A stretch of 64,000 nt of DNA from Tolypeutes matacus (GCA_026826555.1 JAKSZT010054399.1:5854858-5918857), one strand, 5' to 3'. Positions 37,391-49,971 are shown, counted from the stretch's first letter. Notes: a model not told the origin generated them from the letters alone. A program made the numbers and translations.

Positions 37391-37911
37391 TGAAATTTCT
37401 AAAAAGGAAATATATCACTCTCCTTCTTTAGTATTGAAATGCTGGGCATAAATTTTTTTCACTTAATAATTATAAGCCATAGCAAGATTACAACAAAACA
37501 TTTACAAAACTGATTTACATTCAAATATACGAGATAGAATACATAAGGAAGGGCAATAATAGAATATATTAATAAGTTCATGTTAACTGGTCTACCAAAC
37601 TATATCCTTCAAAAACTATTTACATTTTTTTCAAGTCCCACTATAATAAATAGATACATATATGTACCTAGATCATAATTCAAGATTGATCACACAAGCA
37701 AATTTAATAAGTTTGGTTTCTTCCTACTTATATGAAGTTCTATGAAAAACCTCTTTTTCTTTATAAGTTTAATCTACTTAGCTAAGGTCACTAATGGAAT
37801 TCGAGTTCTAATGAGACTTCTTTCAAATATGTTACTGCCACTGTTCATTCTGTGATTAATTTTATTGCTAAAATATTAGGTCATTCAAAATACATACTTA
37901 GTCTGTCATAC

Positions 37912-38488
37912 TTTGGTGACTTGAAGCTGTATGCACCCCAGAAAAACATGTTCTTAAATTTAATCCATTCCTGTGGGTTTGAACCCATTTTAAGTAGGAC
38001 CTTTTGATTAAGCTACTTGTTACGGTGTGACCAATCTCATTCAGTATGGGTCTTAATCCTATTACTGGAGTTCTTTATAAGAGAATTAAATTCACGGGAA
38101 ACGGATGTGGCTCAAAAGGTTCGGCGTCCGTCTACCATATGGAGAGACCGGGGTTCGATCCCCAGTACCTCCCGGTAAAAAAAAAAAAAAAAAAAAGAGA
38201 ATTAAATTCAGACAAAGAGACAGAAAGCCACAGAAGAGACTGAAACCCTGAAGAGAAGGGAGAGACCAGCAGATACCACCATGTGCCTTGCCATGTGGCA
38301 GAGGAATCAAGAATCTCTAGCAGTCGGTCTTCAGGAGGAAAGCAACATCTTGATGAAGAAAAGATTACTTTGATGATGCCCTGATTCGAACATTTTTCTC
38401 AGATTCTAACCATAAGCAAATAAATTCCCATTGTTTAAGCCAAACCATTTCATGCTATTGGTTTGGAGCAGCCTAGGGAACTAAAACA
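37912..38488 (+). mobile_element. MaLR-type LTR, lineage-specific family, split by a SINE
   Basis: Same family as the LTRs of 49972-52205: 'ctgtatgcaccccagaaa', 'ttaatccattcctgtggg', 'gtcttaatcctattactgg', 'aataaattcccattgtttaag' and terminal 'ggaactaaaaca'. A SINE occupies 38095-38196. Confidence 0.85.
38095..38196 (+). mobile_element. Young tRNA-SINE inside the MaLR LTR
   Basis: Head 'gggaaacggatgtggctc', B box 'gggttcgatcccc', 23-nt A-tail. Perfect 14-bp duplication gagaattaaattca at 38081-38094 and 38197-38210. Confidence 0.95.
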
Positions 38489-38659
38489 ACGTTTGATACA
38501 ATCATATACGTTAAATAAGTCAATAAATTATATGGTCACTTTAATTACAAAGAGAAAATGCATGCAAAATGTTTTGCATTTATTTATTCATTTATTGACA
38601 CATAATGAGTGCTCAATAAATACAGTCATTATTAGAATTATTCACCTGATACTGTGATA

Positions 38660-40530
38660 ACGTTAACATGCTAGAGCTCCAGGCTCTCCTCTTAGATCTA
38701 ACCATTCTAATCCCAATTTCCTTCCCTGGTACCAAATTCTCCTCCCCAACCAACCCCTCTCTCCACTCCTGCTTAAGGCAGTTTTTCTATTGGAAAAACA
38801 TCCCTAGTAACTGACTCCTCCTTCTCCTTCCCTTCAACTACTAATCAAATAATAAATTTGGATACTGGCAGTTAACATTAAAGAATCAAGACCATAGCTT
38901 AAGCAGTACCAAGACTTATTCAAAAATTGCTTTAAGAAATATCATCTGGACCTTGGATTCAAAATTGCCAGATGATATGGATTTACGATTCTAAGATAAT
39001 GAGATGGGAAGTAAGAAAGCAAAAATCTAATGACAATAATTCTTATTTTTTAAAAAATTACAGCAGCTTCAATCTTAAAAAGACATACAGGTAAGAAGTT
39101 AAATCCTATAAAGTACTAATCAGAGCAACACTTGCTAATTTGCTCTGTACCATAGAAGAGTGAGGAACTTTTCAAATATACTTAAGAAAAAGTAAATCTG
39201 GGGGTCTGGTACAGACACTGAAAAGTAGCAGCTATTTTTAGGGCTACAATTTACAAAACAAATACCTGTAAGTGGGTGTTTTAAAGTACTTTATCTAGAT
39301 AAATTCATCTACTATATTAGAGCATTTAGGAAGAGGAACTTAACTGCAATAAACCTGAATACAGGTGACACTGACAGTATACCTCCTTGCGAGTACTACT
39401 AAAGAAAGGCGCTTGGCTATACCAGTGTGAGGTGTGAACAAGCACAAACAGGGAGAGTGGATACCAACTTGTGTGTTTTTTTTTTCTTTTTTTTTCTTTT
39501 GGCTGCCTATGAACATTAACACTAAGATTGCCCAGCAATTGTAAAGTCCCAAAGGAAGCCACGATAGTAGGCATATCTTAAAAGCAGAAAATATATATGT
39601 GAGTGTGTGTATCAATACAAAGACTTTTATCCTTCATTCCAGTCTGAATTCCCAGCCTTCCAACACTTATTACCAATAGGAAGGGAGCGCACCTGCTTCC
39701 ACATTTGCTGCTGACAGAGAGGGAACAAGCCTGAAGCCAGTCTGCCTTTATCCCAGGGACCGATTCACCCCTTTCCCAACACCATTCCAGCTCTGTCTTT
39801 ATCCAACGGTTTAGGGACCCTGTCTTTTCCTAAGTAAAAAATTCTTCTGTAAACCCTCAGCAACCAAATTTGGGTCAGAACACAAAGTTGGGAGCCAAAG
39901 TAGTTGAAGAAAAATAAAAGCAAAGCAAAGAATATATTTAACTCCAGATAATACAAAAAAGTCAAGTTACCCCTAAAAAACTGAAAAGAGTATATACAAT
40001 ATTAACTCTAATTTTAGATGGGGGCAGGGGGTAAATATATTCAAAAAAGAAAAATTATTTGAGAAAGGGAGGCCGTAAGCTTGAGAAGTGTATAACAGAC
40101 AGTGAAAAAGAACTCAGCATCCCTGTGAATTATACACTTTGGAAAGAAAAAGATACAAAAGAGATCCTTGGCAATGGTTATTAAGTGACAGAAATGGGGT
40201 GTGTCTCCAGGTGTTAATCTGTTGTATGTGGAATCCCTATACTACCGCCTTCTACAAAGGACAAGAAACAGTGAACAGGTCGAACTTGGTAGGATTTTTA
40301 AAACTGGATATAAAATAACTATAGGTCATTTACTTTTACATAGGCAGTGGTAATTTAATTTTTAGAAAGTATTATTCAATGCCAGTATCTTTTATTTGTT
40401 GGACAAACAACAACAACAACACAGTATTATTCACATATACCCGGGCTCATTGGAGCAAATACATACCAAGCTAATCTGAAGTACAGTAAGACTGATCGTC
40501 TATAAGACTTGCCTGAGTTAAGAAGCTATG
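38660..40530. other. Intron 1 stretch without recognised elements
   Basis: No gene and no clear mobile element. A pyrimidine run lies at 39477-39500 and a (caa)n run near 40409. Confidence 0.55.
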
Positions 40531-40534
40531 TGGG

Positions 40535-40660
40535 ATAGAAGAGAAAGGCATGGAGCCAGGAGACAGGAAACGTGGGTTCTAGTCCTACCTCTGTCAATAA
40601 ATAATTATTTGACCCCAGCCATGTCATTTCAATGATGCAGTGATATTTCGATATTTCTAA
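40535..40660 (+). repeat. MIR fragment
   Basis: 'acgtgggttctagtcctacctctg' and 'ttgaccccagccatgtcatttc' are MIR core wording. Confidence 0.6.
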
Positions 40661-40727
40661 AATGAAGTAATTGTATTATATAACGTCTAACTCTAAAATG
40701 TTAAGGAGCTTCTAGTTCTCATTAGTT

Positions 40728-40918
40728 GTTTTTTTTTTTTTTTTTTTTAAGATTTTATTTATTTATTCATTCATTTATCCCCGCCCCACCTGTGCCCGCC
40801 GGGTCAGCCAACCACGCCGCGCGGGCGGGCCCACCCCCACCAGGAGGCCCCGGGAACCGAACCCGGGGCCTCCCATATGGTAAACGGGAGCCCCACTGAT
40901 TGAGCCACAGCCGCTTCC
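40728..40918 (-). mobile_element. Young tRNA-SINE, same subfamily as 1636-1830
   Basis: The tRNA-like head and GC-rich body ('ccacgccgcgcgggcgggcc' on +) are nearly the same as in the 3' UTR copy. Flanking duplication tctcattagtt at 40717-40727 and 40919-40929. Confidence 0.92.
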
Positions 40919-41599
40919 TCTCATTAGTTTTTAAATTAATTTCTATCAAAGTAATACATGTACAATATTACTTTCTAAAGGTCACTCTCTAAGACTAAGA
41001 GGTCAATACATTATCTCACTTCACCTATTGGACAAGATCAAAAGAGAAGAATAACATCACATGTGAAGAAAAAAATAAATATTAGAGCACATCTACCTTT
41101 TATTTGGTACTTAACTAACCAGAATTCCCTTTTAACCAGATTGCTGCAAATCCTTGTTATTTCTTAGATCTAAGTCAGCCTGGTTCTAACATCACACTCC
41201 TTTCTTTACTTGTTTCATTTCCATGTTTATTACAATGCCAAAAATGCCTTCTGACTTTATAGCAGGTGTTATCATAATTTAAAAAATAATGACTCACTTA
41301 TTAGTTATCAGTACAATAATCTCATGATCATTGAAAAAGTTAAATAAAATACGTGAAAGCACAATACCTAGCACAAAAAGTGCATTCAGTAGGCATCTGT
41401 ATGTTTTAAAAGTATAACTATTATCTAAAAAGATGCTTAAACACCTCATTTCTATTTAACAATATATTTACTCCAAGAGATGTAGCTGAAAAACAATGCA
41501 AAGTAGAAGGCTTAAGTTGTATAACTGTTTAAGTTATTTTAGTTTTTTTTTTTTTTAGTTTTTTTGTTTGTTTGTTTTGTTTAAGTTATTTTAAAATGC

Positions 41600-42060
41600 A
41601 ACTCAATAAACAAGCATTGAGCATCTACAGTGTGCCAGGTACAATAATGCTAGGGTCTGAAAATTAAAAAATGATTAAGACAATGAATAGCTCTATCCTC
41701 AAGAAGCTCAAACTCTACAAGAGAAAAACAAAAATTAGGATGAATTGGAAAGTATAATAAAAGTATGTTCAAGGAGCAAGATGAAGTAGCAGGATGAAGC
41801 AAGTAATTAATTCTTCCTGAAGAGTGTCAAAGAGGAAGTAACTAAAGTAGTGTGGTAAAAGGGAAAAGCTGGAGTTTTGTAGGCAAAGGCTTGGATTTGA
41901 AGCCTAGCTCAGACGTTTACTAGCTATATGACTTGGGGCGACTTAATTTACCTCTCTGGGCTTCTTGTCAGTAAATCTACTTTGAAGAGTTATTTCAAAG
42001 ATTAAAGAAAATATATGTAAAGTGCCTCATACACAGCAGGCACTCAATAATGGGAGTTGC
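41600..42060 (+). repeat. L2-like fragment and MIR
   Basis: 41600-41740: 'attgagcatctacagtgtgccagg'. 41850-42060: MIR with 'ttaatttacctctctgggcttcttgtcagtaaa'. 42060-43860 is unique-looking. Confidence 0.6.
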
Positions 42061-44154
42061 CTTGTTTTGTTTGTGTTTAAAAGACCAAGTTCTAATTACC
42101 TAAGTATCTCTTGACTAATAATGATTAGGCTACACAAAGGATCACTAAGGTCCACCAGGATGAGGGAGGCTACAAAGAACTGGATGAGAATGTTACCACT
42201 TACCGACCTCTATTTTTTATAAGTGATGTGGATCCTAACATGTGGTATATTCACCCTGTTGGTAAATCATACTTCTGAATTGTTTCCTTCTACATTTATA
42301 TTCTCACAAAATGAACTTTGTACACTTAGACAACACTAGCTATTTCCTAATAGATGTTCCCATGTTCCTCGGTTCCACTGTCATTAGTTTTTGGATGTTC
42401 AGCTATATCTCTTATGATATGGCAAAGTCCAGTGAGCAACTGACCAATTACTAAGGTTGTATTGGGAGAAAATTAGGACTACCCTAGATTGAAGCTACTG
42501 TTACCACTCTAATGGTTTACTGGGGAACTGCAAGCAACTCTTAAAATATATATATTTTTTCCAATATTGTTAAATCTGGTCAAGAGATAAGTTACATTTA
42601 CTCTCTGGTTCCCAGAGCTAATTTTTTCTAAATATAGTTTTATGAGCTAAGCCAGTCATTAACATATACAAATATACCTTCTTCATGAAATCCTTACTTT
42701 GTTTCACTCCAATAAGCATAACTGATAAACATCTGAAATGTCAAACAGTGGATCAATACAAGCAAAGCCATAAGTAAGAGAAAGCAGTCTATCTCTAAAT
42801 TCCACTGAGAAGGCCTTTGTTTCAATTTAGTTTTTCAGAACCTTAAAAACATGTTCCTGACCTGCAACTATCATTTAAAGTCAGTGTGCTCCAAGTTAAA
42901 CAACCAAAGCCTAAAAGTGAGGATACCAGGAATCAACCCAGAATCCACATTAATTTTAGAGTTTCCACATTAAATAGAATGAGTTTCCTTAAAGTCATCC
43001 TGTGGTATATAATTCCATCAAATTTTTCTATGTGAACATCTCCATACCCACCCTTAAGAACTGAATTCACTACCATGTCAAATAATACACACAAGCAGTT
43101 ATATTTGTAACAACATCCTTATTTTGTAAATATTCTTAACCAGTTTGACATATGCATTTTGAAATACTAATGTTCTATCAAAATTAACTGCCTTATACAT
43201 CTCCAAGAATTAAATCCTGAGTATATTTTTAAGTTTTTTTCTCTGAGGAGGAGACACCGAGAAGTCACCATTTGTAACTGAATCTCCTCTCAACACTACT
43301 CTTTAGAGAGTATTTTTTTTTAATTCACAACTCAAAGAGTATAATGTAGCTATTTCCACATTAACAAAATCAAAAAGTTTCTTCACAATGCAAACCTACA
43401 GATTCAATAAAAATGTGTGTATTACTCCTCACTTTTCTAACCAAAAATTGGTGTTAATTATGATGATGCAGTTAAGTCCAATTCCCCAAACCCCAAAGCC
43501 TTAACGAATAGGAAATACACAAAATTATCCAATGCCACAGACCCAGCAGCTTGAAGCCAGAGGGAGAGACAACAAAAGGAAATGGGGGTAGGGGTGATGT
43601 GTGGTGGTTAAAGCTAAAAGGCTTAGAATAGACTGGATCTTGGCCAGTCCCTGACCCATATAAACTACTTAATTAGTCATCTATATCGCCCAAAAAACTA
43701 ACGGTTGAAGCAAATGGATTATTGTGAGCAGGAAATTTAAGTCCTGCATCTTGAGGTTTGCCAGAAAGAAAAAGAGCTAAGCCAGAAAAATATCTAAACA
43801 GCAGGAGGCGTTGGGGGGGCGGTAGGTGTAAATAAAAGCTAACTAATTAATTAAGTCTTAGCGCTAAGGCCACTCCTCCCGCACTACAGTGGCAGGGCTG
43901 TCCCGAGCCCTCCCGGGGCAGAGCAGGATGGTGCGGGGGTCGTGGATTGTCCCCCCGCGTCTCGGGAGCCTCAGAGCCGGGTGCTCCGAACACGCGCAGA
44001 GTGGATGCCATTAACCCCTTCCTCGCCAGCCCCCCCGGGACCCGGAGTGGGTCGCGCACAGGGGTGGGGCGGCAAGGAGCCCTCCCCTCCAATGCCGGGA
44101 GAGAGGAGGCAAGGCGGCCCCGCATCCCGGTCCCCGCCCGGGAGCATCAATTAC

Positions 44155-44251
44155 CCGTGAGGTTCCTCAGCACCGTCCCGTGGGCCCAGAGGCTCAGGAC
44201 CTGCTGCACCGACAGGTTGATCATGGAGTGGTCGCCCCCTTCCTCCTTCAT
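44155..44251 (-). CDS. TMEM170B: TMEM170B coding exon 1 (residues 1-32 and first base of codon 33)
   Basis: This exon encodes the short N-terminal segment, starting MKEEGGDHS and ending VLRNLT. The start at 44251-44249 has an A at -3. An in-frame TGA at 44431-44429, with no in-frame ATG between it and the start, fixes the start unless an unseen upstream exon exists. A second Met is residue 10. Two N-glycosylation sequons are visible, N12-L-S and N30-L-T. Whether they are used depends on whether the N-terminus faces the lumen. The exon ends ACG-G at 44155 and the donor GTAATT starts at 44154. The single leftover G combines with AG of exon 2 to make Glu33. Neighbouring longer ORFs through this exon are in other frames. 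The coding frame is recognised from its match to the conserved family N-terminus. Confidence 0.95.
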
Positions 44252-45220
44252 CTTCCCCGGGGGGGCGCCCGCCGCCCGCTCCTCGGGCTCGGGGCGGCGG
44301 CGGCTGCGGGGCTCGGGGGGCGGCGGCGGCGGCTGCGCAGCTCCTCCAGGCCGCCGCCGCCGGGGGAGGCTGCGGGGCGCGGGGCCGGGCGCCGCTGCTG
44401 CTGCCCACGGGCCTCCGGGGGGGGATGCTCAGCGCGTCTCCGAGGCAGCCCCCTGCCCGCCGGGGAGACATTGAGGACGGCAGGCGGGGGAGGGGAGGGG
44501 AGGGCGCCCGCCCCGCGCGGCCCCCGAGCGAGGACTCGGGGCGGAGGAGGCCGCCGCTCCCCTCAGGGGCCGCGCCGCGGGGGCCGGGCCCAAGACCGCG
44601 CGGAGGTCACGCCAGGAGGCTCGCGCTGACGGGCAGCTGGCAGGTGGAGCCCCCGATGGGGCCCAGCTCATCGCCGGCGGAGGACCAGGAGAGCCGGGGC
44701 CAGAGGGAGGCTGCGGCGGCGGCCGCGGCGCCACCTGCGGCCGCCGACACTCGAGGAACCGCCCCCTCCGCCCGCGGCCGCCGGCTGGCCGCTCGTGCGC
44801 GTGCGCGAGAACCACCCCCGGCGCCTGCTCCCTCCGCCTCCCGGGAGCACTGCGCACGCGCACTCAGCCCCTCCCCTCGACCCCCCGCCCTCTGACAGCA
44901 GGTTGGCCCCACGGCCCTCCTCCTTCCCGGCCCCTCGCGCTCGAGTGCGCGTGGCTGACGGCGCCGGTGTCCTCCCGCAGTGGGGCGGAGCAAAGCGAGG
45001 GTAACGTCACTAGCGCCACCGCCGGGTCTCGCTGCTGATTGGCTGCTCCTAGGTAACCACACACGCCCTCTCCAGCCCGGGACTCCAGCGCGCACCCGAA
45101 GAGACCCGGAGCTCGTGAACACCGCCCGGCCCTAGGAGCGAGACTTGTGGGGTTCGGACCCCACAAGCTGGAGGCGCAGCCCTGGCCCACCGAGTGCGCA
45201 GGGCGGGGGCGGGGGAGGTG
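44252..45220 (-). promoter_or_regulatory. TMEM170B: TMEM170B CpG-island promoter and 5' UTR
   Basis: The sequence is very GC- and CpG-rich, unlike everything around it. Minus-strand promoter elements visible include a CCAAT box in the context AGCCAATCAG (45038-45042), a TGACGT CRE half-site (45004-45009), a GC box GGGGCGG (44982-44988), and NRF1-like palindromic sites TGCGCACGCGCA (44851-44862) and TGCGCGTGCGC (44796-44806). There is no TATA box. From CCAAT spacing the start is probably near 44900-44980, giving a 5' UTR of about 700 nt. Minus-strand ATGs upstream of the start lie at 44863, 44850 and 44471. Confidence 0.75.
45144..45167. repeat. Perfect 10-bp inverted repeat upstream of the promoter
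   Basis: cttgtggggt (45144-45153), loop tcgg, accccacaag (45158-45167). It sits at the outer edge of the CpG island, about 100 bp upstream of the CCAAT box. Confidence 0.95.
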
Positions 45221-47164
45221 GGTTCCGAGACAGTTTAGATCTTTGCCTTTGAATGAAATGCTTTAGTAGAGACAACTTCATTGAAAGACGTTAATAGCTC
45301 AACATTTTGGATTTATTAATTTGCGGGATTTCTTTCTTGAGAGTGTGTCGGATGACTTGGATAGGTCGCTACTTGCAGAATATAGTCTAAAACCACTAAA
45401 ACAGCAGTAGACCCGCTTTATCATGCATCTAGTCCTTCCCGCAGCAAGAATTTGGTCCTCCCTTGGTTCCCCTGTCCCTAATCACCTGGCAGGTGCCATC
45501 GCTGGGCCGAGCTCTTTTTTCACTGTAGTGTTTTTTTTTGTTGTTGTTTTGTTTTTTTGTTTTTTATCCAGTCTGTAAAAATACCACTCCCAACCCCCGA
45601 ATTGAACTCAGCCTCGCTTCCCGTGGTTTGCTATCTTTTTTTAATGCCCAGTGTTATCCGCACAGCTGTCTAAAATTCCGTTGCGAATTAAACTACTCCT
45701 TTTAGCTTATTAGGACACAGAAAGGTGATACAGTCACAAACTTGAAGGTTTTTTCCGAAGGATGCCTTTAACTTAAGAATAAGCATTAGATTTTGACGGG
45801 CAACATACGTATGCACTAGTCACCCCCACCCCACCAGCCTTTTCTCCCATCGGAAAAGAAAATTTATAAAGGAAAGTTAAGACATCCATCCTGTAGCCAA
45901 ACCAGCCAGTGTATTTAGCAAAGCCCCAAACAATCCGGTATATTTATCAAAGCCCGGAAGGACTGAATCACCTGTAATATGGGTATTTGGTGGAGAGGTC
46001 CTTTTGATGTCTCAACACAGGAAAGGGAAGTTGTCTTGCATCTTTAAAAGGAATTGAACCAAAATTTATATAATACAGAGTTCATTATTTTCTTCCTAGA
46101 AATTGCATTTAATTAGAGGTGTTGTTTTGATTAGGTTTCAGATTATCAAACTAAAAAGAGGCTTTCGCATTTTTGTAATTCATTTGATTTTGCAGGTAGC
46201 AAAACTACTTTCTAGAGGTTTAAGTGACCTGGCAGAGGTGACACCACTTCAGAGCCGTTTCTGAATTCCTAGTCTATTTTTCTAACAACCAGCCTGCCTT
46301 TTTTAACCCACTGTTAACTCCATAACTTTAATGTTGAGGATGGGAGGTGCAGGTTACCTAACAGTAGTGCTAAGGGAATTAGCATTATGCCATCCGTGGT
46401 GTTAGGGAATGTGACCACATTCTATAAAGGATTCATAGCAGACTCTCTGAGCAGCATCTCATTAAACCTCACATCAGGACCTTTTAGTTTACATGGAATC
46501 AATTTGGGTTCTTATTACACACTATTATTTAAAACACAGAAGCATATATTTAAAACATTCAGAACTTTGGACAGTACCTGGTACATGGTGTTGGATAAAT
46601 ATTTTTTGAATGTATCATTGAAGGACCCTAGGAGAAAATCAGCTTTTCTCTTGTTTCACATGAATTTGTTCTAATGGAATCCAAGTGTTGACATCAGAAA
46701 GTGAAAAGGTAAGACCCCAGTAATGAAACCACGAGATAATAATACTTTTTGCAAATGGGGTAACCTTTCCCCTGCTTTTCAGTTTGATTCAATTTCCAAA
46801 AAAAGTGTTTAGTTGGCATCTGCTATCTGTAACGTTATGTGCAAGGCATTATAGAGAATTCGAAGATTGATAAGGCATGTGCATACTCTACAAGCTAATT
46901 CATTGCATTTAACTGGAGTTTGCCTTAATAAATCTAATGATATCCACTGTATGTGAAACCTATTTCTAGGGGAATTGAACATTTTTCCCAACAGCCAGAG
47001 TTATGAAACCCGAAACTGAAATTAATTTAAATGAAAGTTGGGAATTTGTCATGATGAGTTGATCCACCTATCCAAGAATGGTTTAATCACATTTCTGCCA
47101 GAAATCACAGAATATCCCAAATGAATCCTAGGAGTCCCATTCAGTCCTGTGCCACTGAATGTGA
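45221..47164. other. Upstream intergenic region
   Basis: AT-rich sequence 5' of TMEM170B. A MIR-like antisense piece lies near 46180-46320 ('gaggtttaagtgacctggcagagg'), and an L2-like tail near 46555-46620. (gttt)n near 45535. No gene recognised. Confidence 0.6.
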
Positions 47165-47580
47165 CATTGCAGTAGGTTGAATTATGTACCCCAATTCAGC
47201 ATTTTCTTACTCTTAACCCGCATTCCTCTTGCAGATGTTATTTTTAGTTAAGGTGTGACCCAACTGAATGAGGGTGGGTCTTAAACCAGATTACTGAAGG
47301 TTTAATAAAAAGAAGCAACTAAAGCCAGGGTCAGAGAAGGCCACAGGAAAAAGCCAGGATTTCGCAGGAACCCTAAAGAGAAAGGAGAGGACATCACCAT
47401 GTGTCTTGAACCATAAATGAAGCCATAGAATGCCAAGGATTGTGGCAAACCAGCACCAGAAAGCTACCAACCCCAGGGAGAAGCAAGCCTTCTAGCCTCT
47501 GAAGCCATGAGAAAATAAAACCCCATTGTTGAAGCCAAGGCATGGTGTGGTACTTGTCATAGCAGCCTGGCAAACCAAGA
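47165..47580 (+). mobile_element. MaLR-type LTR
   Basis: 'ggttgaattatgtacccc', 'gttaaggtgtgacccaactgaatgagggtgggtctta', 'aataaaaccccattgttgaagcc', ending 'agcctggcaaaccaaga'. More diverged than the 49972-52205 element. Confidence 0.75.
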
Positions 47581-48819
47581 TGGACATAAACAACAATTTG
47601 CAAACAGTTCCTGGTTTATTGCTTACACATAAGAGGTAATACCCAAATGTGTTAAGCCAGAGAGGCGCAGCTTTTAAAATCAATTCAAAATAAAATATTG
47701 ATCCTTTGAGAAGAACATTAACTATGGATGGCTTTTTTTTCTCTACTATCATCCCTTGCTGTATGGTACTATAATGTAGAGTCACATTAGGTTGCTGTTT
47801 AAGCTTGTTCACATTTCAGTGGTTCCAAATACTAGGGGATAGGGTGGGTTTAATTGCTTCATCATCTAGGGACTATTATGTCAAACTGGCTTCAACACTC
47901 GCTAGCTGTAAAGTGGAAATAATAATAGTATCCTTCTCTTTAGATTCTTGGGGTCCTTTTAATAACAGCAATAACCAACACACAGCTCCTCTCTCTTGTA
48001 GGTCATTGTTCCATTATATACATTAGCTACTTAATCGACACTAGGTTGAGTTGAAACTTCACAACACTATTAGAATCATTTTTTTAAAATGCCACACTCA
48101 CCCACACTGTTCCTTCACACACACACCCACACAGGCACAAACCATAACTTAGAAGTGAGAGCACTGTTTTGTTTTGTTTTTTAAGAAAATAAATTCAGTT
48201 GGTAGAAATTATAGAAATAAGAGGAAGAAAGAGTCACACATATTATTCTAAAATACATATCACACTAAAATTTACAAGTTGAAATGTGTCTCAGAACACC
48301 TATTAAGAGACATACCCATCACAGTAACTCAAAGAAAGGTAAAGATTATTTTCCTTGCCTGAAAGCTCCAATTCTAAAAGGATGTTACAAAATGACATTG
48401 TGGAAATTCATATTCTAATTATATTTAGTCTTCCTACCAAAAGTAGAGTCATTCCAAATTGCGCACTTAGGGAATTTTAAAAAGTGACATTTCTGGGACC
48501 AGAATTACATAGGTAGGTCTCATTTTATCTTTCCCAGTAAGAAATGGCACAGCTAGAGTACCAAGCAACTGTTCTGGGGCTGCTGAGGAACCCAGCAAAC
48601 AATGGGGGACTGCTCCATATTGGCGGTGGGATATGACCTCCATCCACACTCATGGAGGGTCTGGGAGCATGTTTGAGATGGAAGGACAGACAGCTGCCTG
48701 TGTCTCTAGCTCCATTTTCCATCTCATTCTTGTGCTTTCCTCCCAACTGTGCATTCGAGACACCCACATTCCTGGTGAGTCACATATGTTTATTTTCCAG
48801 AGGGAATACCTAATCCTAA

Positions 48820-49415
48820 AAATATTTCTCATTATATTTTCATTGGAATCATATTAAATTTATAAATGAATTTAGGTAAAATTGAGATGATTTAATCTAT
48901 TCTTATTTTTATTAATAATTTTGATTTAGAAAGGTGTTGAATATTACCAAGACTTTATCATCTGTGGATAACATGTGATTTTTTTTCTTTGAATCTATAA
49001 CCACAATGAATAATATAAATAGAATTTCCTAACAGACTACCTTTGAGTTCCTGTAATTAACACTTCTTGGCCATGATATCTTATTCTTTTAATATGCTAC
49101 TTAACTCTACATCTTAATACTTTATTAGGATTTGGGTATCAATATTTTAAGTGAGATTGATCTGTAATTTTCTCTTTGGGACATGTTTATTTTAGTTCTA
49201 TTATTATTATTAATGTGTTGGCTTCATACAAAATAATTAGGATGCTTTTCTTGTTTGGTTTTATCTTTTCTTTAAATTTTTGGTAGAATTCAACTATGAA
49301 ACTGCCCTTGGTGCTTTGGGGAGGCACCTCTTTGTCAACATTTTCTATTTGGTATTTTTTTCATAGCATTCTGCCCATATATATTTTTTTTTTTCACCCC
49401 CCTTCTGGAGTATTT
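48820..49415 (-). mobile_element. L1 ORF2 (RT region) fragment, 3' portion of an interrupted L1
   Basis: Antisense L1 ORF2 wording, e.g. 'tttttggtagaattcaac' and 'ttaagtgagattgatctgtaat'. Heavily decayed. Its 5' continuation is at 52206-54335, beyond two LTR-element insertions. Confidence 0.6.
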
Positions 49416-49970
49416 GTTTTAGTTTGCTAAATGCTGCCAAGGCAATATACCAGAAATGAGTTGACTTTTAAAATAGAGATTTATTAACTTATAGGCATAC
49501 AGTTCTGAGGCCTGGGAAAACTGTCCAATTCAAGGCATCATCAGGAGATGCTTTCTTCCTCAGCTTCAGCTATGGGTGATCAGGTACATGGCAGGGCACC
49601 ATGGTGGTGTCTGCTGGTCTCTGCCTTCTCCTCCAGGCTCCACTGCTTTCAGCTTCTGACTGTTTCTGGTTTTCTCTCTGCTCCTGTGGCTTTCTCTCTC
49701 CCAAGTTCCTTTGATTTCAGCTTCTGGCTTCTGGGGCTTCCTCTCTCAGCTTCCAGGAGTTTTTCTCTGTATCTCTGCATATTTCTCCTATTTATAAAGG
49801 ACTCTGGTAAGAGGATTAAGACCCACTCTGGGTCACACAATCTAATCAAAGGTCCTTAACTGAAGTAGTTTAATCAAAAGTTCCCACCTACAATAGGTTT
49901 ACACACACAGGAATGGGTTAGCTCTAAAGACTTGATCTTTTGTGGTCCACCCACCTTCAAACTGACACAG
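49416..49970 (-). mobile_element. MaLR-type solo LTR
   Basis: Read on the minus strand it begins near 'gtgtcagtttgaagg' and ends 'agcaaactaaaaca'. Between are 'tgggtcttaatcctctta' and an AATAAA-bearing 3' part. It abuts the element at 49972 in opposite orientation. Confidence 0.75.
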
Positions 49971-49971
49971 T

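Larger units (their letters stand above)
737..44950 (-). other. TMEM170B: TMEM170B gene, approximate transcribed span
   Basis: Three coding exons join as 44251..44155, 20106..19936 and 8833..8703 (minus strand). Both junctions keep the frame (phase 1 each) and use canonical GT donors and AG acceptors. The product is 132 residues, which is the length I know for human TMEM170B, with no internal stop or frameshift, so the gene looks functional. Introns are about 24.0 kb and 11.1 kb. Transcript ends are inferred. The 5' end is placed about 90 bp inside a minus-strand CCAAT box at 45038-45042. The 3' end is placed just past an AATAAA at 753-758. The paralogue TMEM170A shapes ER membrane and nuclear envelope; TMEM170B has been reported to restrain Wnt/beta-catenin signalling. 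Both functional statements are from memory of the family, not from this sequence. Confidence 0.9.
43860..45220. other. CpG island
   Basis: About 1.35 kb is rich in CG dinucleotides, with runs of GGC/CCG repeats, and spans exon 1, the 5' UTR and the proximal promoter. Flanking sequence on both sides is AT-rich with few CpGs. Long ORFs inside on both strands are explained by stop-poor GC-rich composition. Confidence 0.92.

Noticed and set aside
44180..45122. Several long ORFs on both strands in the CpG island
   Set aside because: They are Pro/Arg/Gly/Ala-rich, in mutually overlapping frames, and are explained by stop-poor GC-rich sequence. Only the TMEM170B frame (44251-44155) matches a known protein.
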